Positions 13,323 to 24,296 are shown, counted from the first letter of the stretch. The stretch is 64,000 nt of DNA from Aldrovandia affinis (GCA_029706075.1 JAINUG010000389.1:101001-165000), one strand, 5' to 3'. Made by a program: numbers and translations. Notes: generated by a model from the sequence alone, not told the origin.

Positions 13323-14305
13323 TATGTATTAAATAACTTGACACACTGAATACATTACAAATGGCATGTCGGGGAACTGAATTCTGCATCAAAATTATAC
13401 AAAATTATTCGGTTACAGTTGCAATAATCACTCGCCTCATTATTCTTACGCATTCCTGGTGGCTGGAGTACAGTAGTACACTCTGTAGTACAGTATAGTC
13501 ACTTAGCATTTGAACAGTGACCTGCCATGTGATCTGTAATCAGGAAGTCCTGTGCCATATGGAGAGTGCATTGTGAATTGTTTGCGGTTACCTGTTAACA
13601 ATCAGTTTCCATCTGCAAATCTTTTATCCCTTTGGTTGCATCGTCGGTATGTATCGTGTTCTTATTATACTTACCTTCTATTGCGAAGTATTTTTGGAAT
13701 TTCGCAACTCTGCATATCAACATTGCTATTATCGCGAATTTCCGGGATGAAGCGGCGTTCTGTAACCCATTCGTTCCCAACGTGACGCAAACTTTCCTTC
13801 ATCATGTTAAAGAATACGTTGAACAGAAATGTTTTTTTAAATTATTTGCTGCTAAGCGAGCCCTTTTATTCAGAGATCGGGCATCGACATAACACGTACG
13901 AAATTAAACTGCAGGTCCCATCGGTTGCTATGGAATTTCGCGCTCTCGTGTGAGTTGTAGTTATTATTTTATAATTTTATGGTGATCGCTCGAAGTTGCT
14001 TGAAATCAGTTCCCCGCATTCCCAGTGTATTCCTCTGAATACGTTGAAGAGAAAGAGCATCGCGTCAAGATGCACTAAAGATGCGAGAAAAATCAAACCT
14101 AGGGAGACTAACATAATCTGAGCGAATACTGGTATGTATATTTTCTTTTTAAATGACCAAATCGTTGTAGCCACCTTTCTTTCGCGCTAGTTGGACACTC
14201 CGGTAACATAAACGTCTCCCATCAGCGTCTGATGTACAAATGCAAAATCCAAGTTTGCCGGGGCGATGTTGCGTTTAGTTTGTTTTTAGCGGCTGTTTGT
14301 GGTTC
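13323..14305. repeat. Spacer module S3, upstream of unit C
   Basis: Copy of the S3 module (see 7,441) with small deletions. No gene or RNA is recognised. Confidence 0.55.
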
Positions 14306-14472
14306 TCTGTGGCTCAGTTGGTAGAGCACAGGGTTGGTAGAGCACAGCGTTGGCACAGAGTCAGATTGTCGGTTCAATCCCCACTGGGGCCACATACTGA
14401 AAATGTATGCATTCACTACTGTTAGTCGCTTTGGATAAAAGCGTCTGCTAAATTGCTTATATATTATATTAT
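14306..14472 (+). mobile_element. tRNA-derived SINE, family 3
   Basis: The head 'ctgtggctcagttggtagag' with box B 'cggttcaatcccc' is followed by 'atgtatgcattcactactg' and the LINE-shared tail 'ggataaaagcgtctgctaaa'. A short stretch of the head (ggttggtagagcac) is duplicated. The same SINE occurs at ~60,114. It is absent from the matching place near 25,290. Confidence 0.85.
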
Positions 14473-14917
14473 ATTATTCAGCGAATGTGTACGTATTTGG
14501 TTTTCGGTATTCTCCATTGCTGCTCTTCCCCATGTTGCCCATTTGTAGTTTAGATAAATACTTAATTCTGCTTGTTGACAATCGTGATTTGTTTTTGCAT
14601 ATCTGCAGGCAAAGTGTAGGTATGCACGGAATATCAGAACTGACTCAGTCACAGTTATAAATCACGACGCATAAACACTGCAAACGCGAACGTTACTGAG
14701 TTATATTTCAATTTCTGTTTCCTTAAATTAATTCTGAAGGTTTGGAAGCAGACGTTTGGTTTGGTGAATTTGCCTTGATACCCGGCACAATCCCAACATT
14801 GTTGACAGAACTCATAGTGTGTAAAATACCATCAGGATTGTGTTTGTTCATGCATCTTGCATTTATTTATTTTGTTATACATACTGTAGCGATCCAGGGG
14901 GGTCGCTCATCTAAAAT
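14473..14917. repeat. Spacer module S3, continuation before Harbinger insertion
   Basis: Matches 25,300-25,745. The last bases (gatccaggggggtcgctcat) are the start of the candidate promoter block, cut here by the Harbinger element. Confidence 0.55.
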
Positions 14918-15255
14918 GACTACGTTTACATGCACACCATATTCCGATTAAGGTCCATATTCGGGTTAAGGCAATATTCCGAATAAGGTGTTTACATGCG
15001 CCGCAGAATGTTGAGCTACGGGAATATTCCCGTTTACATGTTAATCGGCATATTCCGAATAAACCAGCGATGTAGTGCCGCGCAAGGGCTTTCTGGGAAC
15101 TCAGCTGAATAAATAGGCGCGTTATTTTCCTGCAGTAATTCCCATTTCCACAAAAGGCTTGAAAATGCTTGCTTTTGCGTTATATTGTGTTGTCTTCTTA
15201 GCACTTCTACATCATAATGTAACAAGAACACTCGTTCTCATTCACATCCTCAACC

Positions 15256-15625
15256 ATGGCAGACGAGAACGCGAGGAAATGGCAAATGGAGCTATGGTAC
15301 TTGCTAATATGCCATTTATGCCAATCAGAACCCCGGAGACTATGGATGAAAGTTCGCAGCCAGGACTGGTGGTACAGAGTAGTGATGGTAGAGTTTACGG
15401 ATGCAGAGTGGAGAGAAAATTTCCGCATGTCGAGAGACTCATTCAACAAACTGTGCCGAATGATGGAAAGGGTTATGGAACCTTCCCAAGACACAGTACG
15501 TGCGCCTGTGCCACTTCAATGCGCGTTGCTATCGTTCTGTACAAACTGGCAAGTTGTGCTGAGTATCGTGTGGTTGCGAATCAGTTCGGTGTCCACAAGT
15601 GTACGGTGAAGAAATGTGTCTGCTT
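15256..15625 (+). pseudogene. Harbinger transposase, N-terminal fragment
   Basis: The frame opens with MADENARKWQMELWYLL and reads 'FTDAEWRENFRMSRDSFNKL', the family's N-terminal helix region. It then continues as 'YKLASCAEYRVVANQFGV' plus HKCTVKKCV (a helix-turn-helix-like stretch) in another frame, so a frameshift lies near 15,520. The DDE catalytic domain is absent. The Harbinger endonuclease would cut DNA at the element ends with the Myb-like partner; this fragment cannot. Confidence 0.8.
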
Positions 15626-15626
15626 C

Positions 15627-15782
15627 TTTGAGTTTGTCGCACACCCTTTTAAAAATATCGCTATTGCGGTGCTTTCGCCCATCGATGTATTCCATGATAT
15701 TTAGATCTTTCATGATTTGAATACATAAATTTGTCTCATCCTCGCTCCAGAAGTGATTACTTTTCTGAGTGCTTTTCGCCAT
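15627..15782 (-). pseudogene. Harbinger Myb/SANT-like protein, N-terminal fragment
   Basis: The minus-strand frame starts MAKSTQKSNHFWSEDETNLC and continues GRKHRNSDIFKRVCDKL, a trihelix/Myb-SANT pattern (W-S-x-x-E-T, then R-x-S-x-x-F/I). In complete Harbingers this second protein binds the ends and helps import the transposase. Past ~15,627 it runs into antisense transposase sequence, marking the internal deletion point. Confidence 0.75.
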
Positions 15783-16095
15783 GTTGCCAAATTGCTAGCT
15801 AAAGCTATTGCTATAGCAACCAAGCTAAATTACCCAGATTCCTTGCAAAATGAACATGCGCAGACGTAAATTAATATTCCGTTAAGGGCATATTCCGACT
15901 AACATGTTTACATGACCCAATAATCGGGTTAATACAGGCATATGCCAGGGGTCTTATTCGGATTTTTAGTAATCCGAATATGACCTTAATCGGGTTATGG
16001 CAATCGGGTTAAGGCGTTTACATGACTCATACGTAATCGGAATATTGTCATTATTCCGATTAATACAGGAATATGGTGTGCATGTAAACGTAGTC

Positions 16096-16240
16096 AATGT
16101 GTGCGCGGGGCATTGTGGGGGAAACGCAGCTGTTTGTTTGTGCGTCTCCCCCGGTGTAATTACAAAATTGTATTGTTAGCCCTTTATGTATGTGTTATGA
16201 TACCATGTGATTGTGTTAGCTAGCTGGTCGCGGTAAGTTA
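16096..16240 (+). promoter_or_regulatory. Candidate promoter/5' exon, unit C
   Basis: Continuation of the block described at 985, with donor gtaagt at 16,233. The Harbinger element splits the block 5' of here. The donor sequence differs from A and D (gtgagt) yet stays consensus. Confidence 0.4.
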
Positions 16241-17063
16241 GCTGTTGTAACCACTACGACCAGTGTGCCCAGAGTGTTTGGTGCAGTCCCTCGAGTTCCA
16301 GGGCAAATGTGTTCATCAACCAAGTGTGATGTTGACTGTTACTTCCTGATTCTTGCGACATCTACGTAAGGTGTTTTAATTCTCTGGCGTGTGTTTCTAA
16401 GGACGCGTTTGTACCAGCGAGGGTTTTTGGGCATCATCCGTAGTTGTGCGGTGTATGGAACACGGATGCTTGCTACCGATATTATCCGTAGCTGTGCGGT
16501 GTATGGAGCATGGATATTGGATATGGAATTATTGATTCTTTTAATAAAGTGGCTACTCGCTTGGTAATTTTTGCATTAGTACTGGACTCTGTCTCTTTCT
16601 TGATACATTACCTTGGGCACGCTCGCTACAATACTTTAATTTCAGTAGTTTATTGGGGACAGGTGTTGGAAATGAGCCCTTTGCTATAAACACTTATTGT
16701 AATGCTTCTGATGCTTGTTTTTAATATTGTGGCAATGCTTTTGCTATGACCCTGTCAAAAAAAAAATATATATATACATTTTATCACCACCCTTGCATGG
16801 TTTGCTAGCTAGGTAACGTTAGTTAATGTTCATTTGTATGGTATGGAATGGTTACTATTTTAATCATTAACTTAAAGTTATTTATAAATGCTAATGTCTT
16901 TGTTTCTTTGAATGTAGCCTAATTTGCCCATTGAAGTCTGAAAAATGCCCACTTCATACTGACATCTACTGTGGGAAGTGATGTTACATCAGTTGACCAG
17001 TTAATGCAGGTTTATAACATTGATGGATGTGTGTTGCCAACACACTTCTCTCCTCTGATTCAG
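16241..17063 (+). other. Intron/upstream region, unit C
   Basis: Shared with the other units, ending in the acceptor ctctgattcag. A short internal duplication (ccgtagttgtgcggtgtatgg / ccgtagctgtgcggtgtatgg) lies near 16,440-16,510 and is also present near 26,085-26,155. No gene is recognised. Confidence 0.5.
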
Positions 17064-17118
17064 TAGGACCGTTTCCCTGCAGGAGCTGCACTTCTGCACA
17101 ACTTTGAGCAGCAGTGTG

Positions 17119-18402
17119 ATGCAGGCAGGAGTCTGTCTGAGACAGGACACTGAGACAACACTACCAGAGCTCACTGAGCAGCACAGGATCATACAAAAAG
17201 AAGAGGAACTCAGTGGACTGGAGTCTGTCCACATGGCAAAGTCAGAGACTGAGTGTGCTGCACCAGGACTCCACACACTAGAGCCAGAGTGTGTTACAGC
17301 ACACAGCGGGGTCAGTGGTCTGCACCACACACACACATCAGTGATAAAAACAGAAACTGATCTGGGCTCCACCCACACTGGGGGTCTTATTAAGACAGAG
17401 AGCCTCGACAGTACAGAGCTGGGATATGTACCCCACCTGCATCCTGTCCAGATCAAAACAGAGACTGATGATGGAGGCTACCTTAAAGCTGAACCGGACA
17501 GTGACTTGCAGGACATTAAATGTGTTGCTATTAAATCTGATAAAATAAAGTGTGAATCCAGTGAAAGTTTAGTGAGTGAGCTTATAAATATCAATAAGCA
17601 GTCCAATTTAAATGACCAGCTGAGAATTGATACAGAAAAGCCCTACAAATGTACTGAGTGTGGGAAGCGTTTTAATTACAAATTCTGTTTAAGAAGACAC
17701 CAAATAGTTCATACGGGTGGAAAGCCCTACAAATGTACTCAGTGTGGGAAGTGTTTTAGCCAAAACAGTCATTTAAAGTACCACCTGAGAATTCATAAAG
17801 GTCAAAAGCTCGACAAATGTACTGAGTGTGGGAAGTGTTTTCGCAAAGGCGGTTATTTACATAACCACCTGCGAATTCATACAGGTAAAAAGCTCTACAA
17901 ATGTACTCAGTGTGGGAAGTGTTTTAATCGGAAGTCTAATTTAAATAACCACCTGAGAAGTCATACAGATGAAAAGCCCTACAAATGTACTCAGTGTGGG
18001 AAGTGTTTTAATCAGAAGTCTAATTTAAATAAGCACCTGAGAATTCATACAGATGAAAAGCCCTACAAATGTACTGAGTGTGGGAAGTGTTTTAATCAGA
18101 AGTCCCATTTAAATAACCACCTGAGATGTCATACAGGTGAAAGGCCCCACAAATGTACTCAGTGTGGGAAGTGTTTTAAATACAAATCCTATTTAAGAAA
18201 ACACCAAATAATTCATACAGATGCAAAGCCCTACACATGTACTGAGTGTGGGAAGTGTTTTAAGCACAAATCCTATTTAAAAAAGCACCAAACCATTCAT
18301 ACAGGTGAAAAGCCCTACAAATGTACTCAGTGTGGAAAGTGTTTTAGCCAAGACAGTTATTTACATAACCACCTGAGAATCCATACAGGTGAAAAGCCCT
18401 AG
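17119..18402 (+). CDS. C2H2 zinc-finger protein, unit C, 9 fingers
   Basis: This is the cleanest reading frame of the cluster: 427 residues from the conserved ATG (MQAGVCLRQ). The acidic N-terminus carries VIKTE, LIKTE, QIKTE and LKAE sites spaced about 15-20 residues apart, then nine fingers follow from residue ~172. The frame ends abruptly as HTGEKP-stop: a deletion fused the last linker (gaaaagccctagcac) to sequence found in B as 3' flank (tagcacaaactg), with 'agcac' shared at the joint. All nine fingers keep both Cys and His pairs, so DNA binding is plausible. It lacks the family's usual end motif. Targets are unknown. Confidence 0.82.
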   Translation: MQAGVCLRQDTETTLPELTEQHRIIQKEEELSGLESVHMAKSETECAAPGLHTLEPECVTAHSGVSGLHHTHTSVIKTETDLGSTHTGGLIKTESLDSTELGYVPHLHPVQIKTETDDGGYLKAEPDSDLQDIKCVAIKSDKIKCESSESLVSELININKQSNLNDQLRIDTEKPYKCTECGKRFNYKFCLRRHQIVHTGGKPYKCTQCGKCFSQNSHLKYHLRIHKGQKLDKCTECGKCFRKGGYLHNHLRIHTGKKLYKCTQCGKCFNRKSNLNNHLRSHTDEKPYKCTQCGKCFNQKSNLNKHLRIHTDEKPYKCTECGKCFNQKSHLNNHLRCHTGERPHKCTQCGKCFKYKSYLRKHQIIHTDAKPYTCTECGKCFKHKSYLKKHQTIHTGEKPYKCTQCGKCFSQDSYLHNHLRIHTGEKP

Positions 18403-19135
18403 CACAAAGTATAATTCAATGCTGTGTTCTCAATACTATTTTAAGCCATGCATGGTTACTTTCTGTTTTACGTATTGTTTTGTTGTTGTTTTTACATTGT
18501 TGTATTTTTTTCCTGCTAAGAGACTACAGGTTAAAGCCTTTGAACTAAATCTGGTATAAAATAGTAGATGCACTACCATCCATGTTGAAAATCGTATACT
18601 GTCCCTGTCAAGTAAACCCTTATGCCCTGATGAATTCATAATCACTGTTCAATAAATCTATTAAATAAATAAATGAATCAAATTCATGAGTCATGAAATC
18701 ACTCTTATTCTATAACTGTCCCCTTGTTTCAGTGGGAGTTTTAATTGCTGTTACACACACCTGTACTGAAAGGCTTTAATTAAGCTCCAAGTAGATTTTG
18801 TGAGTCGTCAAAGCTCAGTGGACTGTTGTGTTGATGCTTTGGGAGGCCCAGGTCAGAGCTTTTGGAATTGGGTTAGTGCTGGATGTGACCTGGAGTTACT
18901 CTCTGAATGGAGGCTCCAGTGCTGGTCTGTACAGTGTTGGAGCAGCTGTTGGGACTTGTAAGGAGTTTCCCCATCTATCAGTGTCTGAACAAAATCCCAA
19001 GTTTCAAATTCAGCTACAAAGTGATTTATTAAATGTTACTTGTCACGAATGATCTACTCTTAGCAATTACCCATCACAGATTCTGTAGCCATCTCATGGG
19101 ACAGAAACGCCCATTCTCAGGAAATGAGGGATAAC
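18403..19135 (+). other. 3' region of unit C
   Basis: Close copy of the B 3' region (see 11,098) with 'aataaa' signals near 18,650. A 74-codon open frame at 18,828-19,052 matches the one in B; no known domain. Confidence 0.4.
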
Positions 19136-20056
19136 CTTCTTATGACCAAAATCTAGTATTGTGTATTGAACGTCGTCTTCTCTTTGTTACCCTGTTGTTT
19201 TGAACGTTTAAAAAAAAAAAAAAAAAAAAAAATTAAGTTGTAGGCAAATTAATAACCAATAAAATACAACTTTCTGTCCCACTATCATTCAAGGCCAGCT
19301 AATAATGACAATACATAATTTAACTGGCAAAGCATTTAATTCCATAAGATGAAGACTTCCTAAGTTTCATTCAACAAGAACATACACACTGTTGACATTT
19401 ACAATAGGAAATCTTCAGTTTACTGTCAAATTAACCTTTATAAGAAAAAGCAAACATCAATGTGATTCATGCCTTATGATTCTGTTGTCCTTTAAGGAAC
19501 TGTACCAGCATGAAGAAAGAACGAAAATAGACCTAATAAATGCGACAAATGACACTTGTTTTTGTTTTAGCTAGCTAACTGATTAACCTACAGGCTGTAG
19601 CTATCTCTCCTGCTCTAGGTTACTAGCTGGCTATATATGTCATTAAAACTGCCGGGAGCCATCCGTGTTTAAATGTGTTATCCTTGGGGCTGGTGGATAG
19701 CGTAGCGGTCTAACGCACCACACTTTGGCTGGTCCGGTGTGTGCGCTGCCTGTCAGGGACGCTGTTCGAAACCCGCGTCTCTACCAGACTGGCCCTGGTC
19801 GTCACCTCTGATCGGAGGCGGCGTTTGGCTGTCCGCCTCCGGGGGAAGGGGGAGGGTGAGCCGGCACGAGTCCATCCAGGAGCAGGAAAAAGGCGTCCGT
19901 GGTAGATTTCCATCTCCGAAGAGGCAGATAAAAATCGGCCCGGAAATAGTGTATCGCCCCGGAGGATGGGCGGCGGGCTCGTGGGGGAGGGTGAATTGAG
20001 ATAAATAGAGGGTATAATTGGCAACCAAAAAAAATAAAAAATGTAACATTTAAATG
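19136..20056. repeat. Inverted spacer segment, unit C
   Basis: This ~0.9 kb block is the reverse complement of what A, B and D show in this place. 'cattcaacaagaacatacac' here equals the complement of 4,865-4,884, and the SINE and its flanks also point the other way. Breakpoints are near 19,135 (after gagggataac) and 20,056 (before tattgtatg). It contains a ~25-base poly-A run at 19,208. No gene is recognised. Confidence 0.75.
19683..20041 (+). mobile_element. tRNA-derived SINE, family 1 (in inverted segment)
   Basis: The head 'ggctggtggatagcgtagcg', box B 'gttcgaaaccc' and the tail 'gagggtataattggcaacc' then A-rich read on plus. It is the same insertion as 11,998 in unit B, reoriented by the inversion. 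Confidence 0.82.
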
Positions 20057-20668
20057 TATTGTATGAAAAAAACCCCACAAAAAAGCAGACATTAAAAAAT
20101 AAATAAATAAAAATTTTCAATTAAAAGTACATATAGAAAAAAAGAAAAATCACAAATTTAAAAGCGTACTAAAAAAAGGACCTTTAAGCACTCGTGCTCT
20201 CTGGTGGATCAGCGCTCAGACATAAAAAAAAGGTATAATATAGTATAAATACATCATATTTACGACTGTGCATCTGTCATAATTGCCATGAAACTGGGAG
20301 GTGCTGAATGGAAGTTCATAAAAAAACAAAACAGTTGATCGACCAACCTGAAAGGCACACGGGGGAAAAAAATCGATCAATGTAGCTAGCAACACAAGCA
20401 AGCGAGTTAGCTAGCTAGCTCTCAAGAGGTAACCAGCCTTGACAACTTAGCCAGGTTCCAGGCTGAGCTGCAGCTCTGTGGCAGCCAGCACTAACATGCT
20501 GTTGGGGCGTTACCTTGTTTTCATGTTCTGGCTGTGTCTTACTCGTCACAATTTAAGAATTGTAGCGGGCGGTGAATCAAAACTCAGGAAGATTTGCTTT
20601 CCCATAATCGTGCTACCAGCTTTATTGGCATCTTTTATTTGGATTTTAACATTTTAATTCAATTTTAT
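20057..20668. repeat. Spacer module S1, after unit C
   Basis: Copy of the 5,100-5,700 part of the spacer after unit A ('agaggtaaccagccttgaca' near 20,425). No gene is recognised. Confidence 0.55.
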
Positions 20669-20682
20669 AGATCGATCTTTTA

Positions 20683-21941
20683 AGGAAATTTTGTTTTTAT
20701 CCCATTTTTCTCTCAATTCGGTAGCTAATAGGGTATATGTCGAGCATCACGTGACCAAACCGGAAGACATGCTTACTCACTTCCGCCAGTCAACAAGGTC
20801 AATGTGATAATTAAATAAAAACAATAGCACGGGTTGTTAATATTGTACCATATAGTGATCAATTTTATTTTGAGAGACCTGATGAATAACATACTATTAT
20901 GCCACTAGATAATCAATGATTTACAAGAAACTACAATACCGTTACCCCAATAACCTTGCCTATACTCGTTTTTCAGCTGAAATGTATTAGACCGAACCAA
21001 CAACACTGAACTTGAACAGCTGTTATTTTGTACTGATGCCTTTATCAAACTTCTCAAAATTGGAATGCTGGTATGAGTCGTGCCTTTTAAATCATGATGA
21101 TTAGATAGATTAGATAGTCAAGAGGGTCCTGATCGTATTGCCAGATTAGCCATTATACCTTGAGAAGTTTGACATAGCGTTACCATCCTTGAACTGGAAC
21201 TGATGGTGAACGCGAACAGATCAACCTTATGCTAACCATCCCTACTCTCAGGCTGTGGGGCTTCTCACTCTTTCGCATAGACCTGTGACAGGCTGCCCTG
21301 ATGCGAACATCGGCAATCATCCTGTCTCTGTTTGACACTGGTGAAAAATCTACATCGGTAACTGTTATTGAGCAACCGACCAGCTAACGCTAACGCTAGG
21401 TAATAGACAGCAGGCACAGGTACTTAAAAAAGAATGTCGTTAGTACCCTCATAGTCATGGATATAGGAGGAAGCGTATAGCTTAAACCCCTTGTCCATTT
21501 TGCTCGTAGGAGCCGTAGAACTTGTATATCCGATGCAGATCGGATATACAAATTTTGGGCAGCTCCTGTAAACATCTTGTATAGAACAACGCCATTATCT
21601 CGTCTACCGGAAATGGGCAGTCACGTTTAGCAAAACACGGAAGTCCGTTGCGCATAACCCCCATTACACCCGCTATTTTTCATGTCAATCCCCCCGCTCG
21701 TACTATGAGTTCGCTGCTGTAGGCCTGTGACCGGCGGTGTCGAAGGCGAAGCATCTTTTCTTTCGAGACGGAACTCACCAAGCCGTCGACCTTAACTCCA
21801 GCAGTCCTGTGCGCAGCGAACATCCTGTCGGCTTCCCTCCCAATTGCCCCTGGCCAGAGCCGACTGGCATGATGGGGAATCGAACCCTGGTCACCGTGGC
21901 CAGCGTCGAACATTGTAAACACTGGACCACGTGGGAGGCCC
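20683..21941 (-). mobile_element. tRNA-Glu-like SINE, family 2, split by a DNA element
   Basis: The SINE head is at the right (minus: gtggtccagtgtttacaa, box B gggttcgattcccc) and its tail at the left (20,683-20,729). The 14-bp target duplication agatcgatctttta (20,669-20,682; 21,942-21,955) encloses both parts. The middle, 20,730-21,662, is a later insertion. A second copy lies at 30,875 in unit D and a third at 49,999. Confidence 0.82.
20730..21662. mobile_element. Non-coding DNA element, 933 bp, 2-bp target duplication
   Basis: It sits inside the SINE tail (gtagctaat | ... | attacaccc; the empty site is seen in unit D at ~30,920). The flanking duplication is 'at'. The ends agggtatatg and the complement of cataaccccc are weakly inverted. 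It contains a perfect 13-bp hairpin, ttgtatatccgat with a 4-base loop, at 21,522-21,551. There is no coding capacity. An ISL2EU-like MITE is a guess. Confidence 0.6.
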
Positions 21942-22039
21942 AGATCGATCTTTTAATAGTTCGCATTACCAACTAAGAAAGACAAAAAAGGATGTTCAGG
22001 TAAACAGTAGGTTCGACAATTCATTTCACAAAGACGGGT

Positions 22040-22370
22040 TGTTACGGCCCTTGGCCGTTATTTCTTTTTGTGTTTTTCCCCCTCCTTTTCTTTTGCTCCT
22101 CCCAGGTCTAATCAGTTGATTGAGCGCACCTGTGAGGAGGCTTTCATAAAGGAGCTTGGGATCCAACCTAGAGCTGCCGCATTCCTTTATGAAATTCTAA
22201 TCTCTGGCGTGGCTGCTCCAACCAACTCTTGTTTTTGGCTCCCCTTATATACGCAGATAGTGTATTATTATTATTATTATCCCTAGACAATAAAACATTG
22301 TTGCACCTTACCCAATTTGTTGTCTGCTTTTTGTTATGGTTTGGTTCCGAGGGGAGAGCCAACCGTAACA
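22040..22370 (+). mobile_element. Solo LTR, 331 bp
   Basis: It begins tgttacgg and ends ccgtaaca, with 5-bp flanks cgggt/caggt. A TATA-like 'cttatatacgc' (~22,240) and an 'aataaaac' signal (~22,290) lie in LTR-like order. No internal retroelement region is present, so this is a fossil left by LTR-LTR recombination. The Ty3/gypsy type is most likely from the short 5-bp duplication. It is found in unit C only, so it is younger than the unit duplications. Confidence 0.75.
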
Positions 22371-22454
22371 CAGGTACAATATAAAACATTTACATTCAAC
22401 ATCAAATGCACAAGACAGGAATACATAAAGGCACAAATTAGAAAAAGGAAAACT

Positions 22455-23037
22455 CAAAAGGAGGAATTTGTGCTCGGGCTCTAGTTCCCCAGATCACGTC
22501 TCCTCTGGGGGGTGAGCTATATAACTTGTTCTTTCCATTGGCTCACCCCCCATTTCCTCCTCGCCCCTCTCTCATCTTTCAAAAAGTCCACCAAAACGCC
22601 ATCCTGGAGGAGGTTTTGAATCCTCCTCCGAAAAGTGAACAGGTCCACTGTTTGTTGTTGGTAGACCTTGATGTTCCTCGTCTCCCACAGAACCTGCTTT
22701 ACGGTGTTCACGATCCTCCACTGCCGGTGCAGCTCCGGGGTCCTACATCCCTCTGGGGAGCCGAACAGGACCCTCTCAGCCATCAGGGAGGATCTCGGCA
22801 AGAGCTTGTTCTGGGAGACAGAAGACACAACAAGGCCCAGACCCGTCTGGCCACAGAGCACTCCCAGAACAGATGGTGTTTATGTTCTGAGTTAGTGCAT
22901 CCGTGGGGGCAGCTCTTGGTCTGGGCTAAGTGCCGTCTAAACAGGAATGACCTGGTGGGGAGACAACCGTGAACGGACATCAATGCAATATATTTTTGTT
23001 TATTTGTTAGAGCTTTATGATTTGCATTTTTCCATAC
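22455..23037 (-). mobile_element. Tx1/L1-like LINE C-terminal fragment (RVT zinc-binding)
   Basis: The minus-strand frame contains KALTNKQKYIALMSVHGCLP then TRSFLFRR and CPHGC-x7-HHLFWEC, the zinc-binding knuckle found at the C-terminus of several LINE reverse transcriptases. The downstream part (WRIVNTVKQVLWETRNIKV) follows in an adjacent frame. Upstream RT is missing. It directly abuts an L2 fragment on the other strand. Confidence 0.72.
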
Positions 23038-23876
23038 AATTTCAGGGTTCAGGGTTGGGTTGCGATTCTCCCTCCACAACCTCCGGAGGATCCGACCATT
23101 CCTCACCCAAGAGGCCAGGCAACTCCTGGTCCAGGCCCTGGTGGTCTCGCATCTGGACTACTGCAATTCCTTGCTGGCAGGCCTACCGGCCTGTGCCATC
23201 AAGCCATTGCAACTAGTCAAGAATGCTGCCGCACATCTGGTGTTTAATAAACCCAAGTTCACCCACGTCACCCCTCTACTCTCCTCTCTGCACTGGCTCC
23301 CCATCGCAGCACGCATCAGATTAAAATCACTGGTGCTTGCTTTTCAGCCAGCTAGAGGAACTGCTCCCCCTTACCTCCAGACACTCATTACACCCCAGCC
23401 AGACCCGTCCGCTCAGCTTCCTCTGACAAACTGACTGTCCCATCCCTCCGGGCGCCTGGCAGCCACTCCTCGCAGTCTCGCCTCTTCTCTGTCCTGACTC
23501 CTCGGTAGTGGAACGACCTTCCACAATCGGTCAGGACCGCGGAATCACTTGCGATCTTCCGCAACAGACTCAAAACCCAGACTCCACTACCACTGAATTC
23601 TGTACATCTAGCTAATTGTCATCACCACTACCTACTTGCTCAACACTTCCTGTATATGCATTGCCTTCTCATTTAATAAATAAGAATAATTACTAACCTT
23701 TTCCTTCCCAGTGTTACAGGTATGGTATGCAGCTGCCTACAACGATGTCTATCACTGTATTACTGCACTGACCTTGTGCACAAACTGATTGTTCCTACCA
23801 TGTATTTATGCACATCTTGTAAATCGCTCTGGATAAGAGCGTCTGCTAAATGCTTAAAATGTAAATGTAAAAATGT
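23038..23876 (+). mobile_element. L2-type LINE, 3' fragment
   Basis: It encodes the RT C-terminal segment 'LDYCNSLLAGLPACAIKPLQ' and 'LLSSLHWLPIAARIRLKSL', then a 3' UTR ending in the stem-loop tail 'ctctggataagagcgtctgc' and taaatg repeats. It is 5'-truncated. The same insertion next to the Tx1-like fragment is seen at 31,858 in unit D. Confidence 0.82.
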
Positions 23877-24296
23877 TGCCCCTTGGGAGCGTCATTGTCT
23901 CTCCCGATCTCAAAAAGGACATGATGTGTTTTATTAGAATAAAGCATAACAATGCAGGAAAGCCCAAAGAAAACGACACAATGACGGTAAAGTTACGGGG
24001 TTCACTTATTACACAGACACATACCATCACGGTTTACGATACAAAGACTCACATGCAATAATCCTCCATAACAAGGGAGTTAGTCATTAACATAACTAAA
24101 TAATAAATATAAGCTGTAGCGCTCGCAAAGGCCTATGGGACATTAGGAAGCGCAAAGCCCCAGAGCCGCCAGTTAGCCTTAGTGGCTATGCTACACGCAG
24201 GAAGTAGCAAGCGGTAATAACACGCAAAACGGCGGAGCCATACATTTAGCATTAATGGTGGCTAAGCTAACGGGTCACCATTACAATATGTATTAA
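23877..24296. repeat. Spacer module S2, solo-LTR-like
   Basis: Third copy of the module described at 6,660; this copy extends furthest at its left end (ttgccccttgggagcg). No gene. Confidence 0.35.

Larger units (their letters stand above)
14918..16095. mobile_element. PIF/Harbinger-type element, internally deleted
   Basis: The 28-bp terminal inverted repeats are identical (gactacgtttacatgcac... and its complement) and are flanked by a 3-bp duplication, aat. Comparison with 1,022 and 25,742 gives the empty site, so the boundaries are firm. Inside lie a transposase N-terminal piece on plus and a Myb/SANT-like piece on minus, facing each other. This is the two-gene layout of autonomous Harbinger elements with the middle lost. 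Subterminal 'ccgaataaggt/ttccgattaa' repeats are present. Confidence 0.88.

Noticed and set aside
17001-17456. ~150-codon minus-strand frames opposite every zinc-finger leader (also 26,657-27,100 and 46,353-46,799)
   Set aside because: They are the antisense of the psi-K-x-E leader, conserved only because the plus-strand exon is duplicated. No domain, and Ser/Val-rich shadow composition.
22526-22972. 148-codon plus frame, also at 6,106-6,567 and 31,293-31,760
   Set aside because: It is the antisense of the Tx1-like LINE C-terminus, whose minus-strand reading shows the zinc knuckle and recurring LINE motifs.
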